NCBI GenBank assembly: GCA_015257445.1
Contig: JABZKE010000031.1
Coordinates: forward strand, 1-6,470
Direction of reading: 5' to 3'
DNA: 6,470 bases
Source of the DNA: Nanosynbacter sp.
GTDB taxonomy: Bacteria; Patescibacteriota; Saccharimonadia; Saccharimonadales; Saccharimonadaceae
Shown: piece after piece, positions 5,309 to 6,470 of the stretch
How positions within the stretch are numbered: position 1 is the first letter of the stretch
How the letters are laid out: every line of letters begins with the position of its first letter
The notes under the pieces: generated by a model
What the model saw: only the letters and a program-made list of their open reading frames with translations
Told to the model about the DNA's origin: nothing
The model's database searches: none
Position numbers and translations under genes: made by a program

Positions 5309-5758
5309 ATGATTATTTTACTTTTAATCGTCTTGCTCTTTATTCTATTCTCTATGCTTAGACGACATATTGGCATTGCCCTACTTGCCACTATCGCCGG
5401 TAACACCATTTATAGCACCTTCGGCAACGATCTAACCGAATTATTTGCTAAATTTCTAAACGGCATCCCAGAAAATACAATTTCCAGCACTATCTACATC
5501 TCCCTAGTTTTTCTCTTTCCGTTGATTCTTTATTTCAAATCCAACAAAGACAGTCTTTTTGGTATTTTACGTTTTCTCGAGAGCTTGATTTACGCCGTTC
5601 TTCTGGTCTCCATTTGTGCCGCCAAGATCAATCTCCTTATACCATTCGATGATATAAGTATCCAACTTCTGAACTTCATCGCCATCGTGCGCCCTTCGCT
5701 CCTGCTTTTTGCCATCATTGTAGCCTACCTCGATATTCTTCTCAGCAAATCGAATTAA
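5309..5758 (+). CDS. Multi-pass membrane protein of unknown function
   Basis: The 149-residue protein is strongly hydrophobic, with about four or five membrane segments: about 1-16, a shorter and less certain one at 20-37, then 59-76, 85-105 and 120-145. A basic cluster R-R-H (18-20) after the first segment suggests an orientation. Loops such as N-G-I-P-E-N (51-56) and L-I-P-F-D-D (110-115) are short. The size and layout recall small transporter-like or CvpA-like membrane proteins, but I see no diagnostic motif and assign no function. Codon choice (many GCC, ATC and CTC codons) is like that of its neighbours even in the last 192 bases, which also encode the comEC tail on the other strand; this supports it as a real gene. 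No Shine-Dalgarno is present, and the promoter position predicts a leaderless message. Confidence 0.65.
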   Translation: MIILLLIVLLFILFSMLRRHIGIALLATIAGNTIYSTFGNDLTELFAKFLNGIPENTISSTIYISLVFLFPLILYFKSNKDSLFGILRFLESLIYAVLLVSICAAKINLLIPFDDISIQLLNFIAIVRPSLLLFAIIVAYLDILLSKSN

Positions 5759-6470
5759 TCCAAAAACTATTAGCCAAATTAAAAAGTACCACCATTTTTT
5801 CTTAGGCAATTCTAGGATAAAGGACTCTTGCTCCGCTAAAGTATTTATCATAAATGCATGGATTTTTAATGGCCAAATCAATATTTTCTCTAAGCTAATC
5901 CCAAATATTACCAAATCACCGAATACCGAAATCAATCCTACTGACCCCATTACAATAGGTAAACTTGGCAATAATATGATATTCGCTAAAATCGAGAGCC
6001 ACGTAAACTTTCCAAAGCAATATAAACTAATTGGTAAAGTCACTACGGAGATTACAATTGATGAGATTAAAGATTTTGCTAAAAATCCCGGCCTTCGATA
6101 AAGATCCTTCAAATCATCCTTTGTCGCATAGAGATAACTTGTAGCTAACGGCGCTATTTTTACTATGGCAAAATAGGCTAACACCGAAAGCCAGAAACCA
6201 ATTTGATTTACAAATTCTGGTCGAATTATTAAGCAGACACTTACTATGATCACCATAACTCGATAAACCGAAACATTTCGGCCAAAGTATTTAATCGTCA
6301 TCATCAAAACCAATCCGACTAATGCACGCAAAATTGACGGGCCAACACCAATCATCATTGCGTAGATGAAGCAAAATATTAGTACAAAATAAGTTTTACT
6401 AATGATTGAAAAATGCTTAAAAATTAGACTTAAGACTCCAGCAATTATTGCGAGGTGGGTTCCAGAAACC
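5567..6470 (-). CDS. comEC: ComEC/Rec2-family DNA-uptake channel (N-terminus outside window)
   Basis: About 300 C-terminal residues are visible; the frame is open up to the window edge at 6470, beyond the internal Met at 6356-6358. The visible part opens with V-S-G-T-H-L-A-I-I-A-G (about 6437-6469), the hallmark of the competence domain. G-V-G-P-S-I-L-R-A follows, then Q-I-G-F-W-L-S-V-L-A (about 6176-6205) and a segment ending in P-S-L-P-I-V-M, typical of the central membrane domain. ComEC forms the inner-membrane channel that takes up single-stranded DNA in natural transformation. After the last membrane segment only about 55-60 mostly polar residues remain, so no C-terminal metallo-beta-lactamase-like domain is present. 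The last 63 codons overlap the 3' end of the opposite membrane-protein gene. Whether an N-terminal OB-type domain exists cannot be seen. Confidence 0.92.
   Translation of the reverse strand, partial: VSGTHLAIIAGVLSLIFKHFSIISKTYFVLIFCFIYAMMIGVGPSILRALVGLVLMMTIKYFGRNVSVYRVMVIIVSVCLIIRPEFVNQIGFWLSVLAYFAIVKIAPLATSYLYATKDDLKDLYRRPGFLAKSLISSIVISVVTLPISLYCFGKFTWLSILANIILLPSLPIVMGSVGLISVFGDLVIFGISLEKILIWPLKIHAFMINTLAEQESFILELPKKKWWYFLIWLIVFGLIRFAEKNIEVGYNDGKKQERRAHDGDEVQKLDTYIIEWYKEIDLGGTNGDQKNGVNQALEKT

Overview
The window looks like a chromosomal segment from a small-genome, Patescibacteria-type bacterium, most likely Candidatus Saccharibacteria (TM7). This is inferred from the gene set, from small membrane-anchored proteins that resemble families I associate with that group, from short intergenic gaps, and from promoters lying almost on top of start codons. 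No rRNA or other phylogenetic marker is present, so the assignment is provisional. The standard genetic code is adequate throughout. I see no mobile element, CRISPR array, tRNA or rRNA.

Left part (1-1381): the 3' end of a probable rmuC gene on the plus strand runs convergently into an acetate kinase gene (ackA) on the minus strand. A 14-bp hairpin with a T-run on both sides separates them and should work as a bidirectional terminator. The acetate kinase keeps most of the catalytic set but has two substitutions in normally conserved active-site motifs.

Heat-shock unit (1513-2476): a CIRCE operator, the binding site of the HrcA repressor, overlies a good sigma70-type promoter whose predicted start site coincides with the ATG of dnaJ. 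The J-protein lacks the zinc-finger domain and has no cysteine at all. HrcA control and a leaderless mRNA are both predicted directly from the sequence.

Middle part (2527-3615): two copies of a 32-bp direct repeat precede a two-gene operon. Both genes encode proteins of unknown function with one N-terminal membrane segment or signal peptide and a soluble region that is probably outside the cell.

RimB/RimK unit (3669-5261): an extended -10 promoter overlapping a short palindrome drives a retropepsin-like protease (RimB-type) and, one base after its stop codon, a RimK ATP-grasp alpha-L-glutamate ligase. A strong intrinsic terminator follows. The pair could add and trim glutamate tails on a protein; ribosomal protein S6 is the known RimK target in Escherichia coli.

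Right part (5297-6470): a predicted leaderless gene for a 149-residue multi-pass membrane protein converges on comEC, the DNA-uptake channel gene. The two coding regions overlap tail to tail by 192 bp. The ComEC protein ends soon after its membrane domain, without the metallo-beta-lactamase-like domain found in many homologues. Its start lies outside the window.
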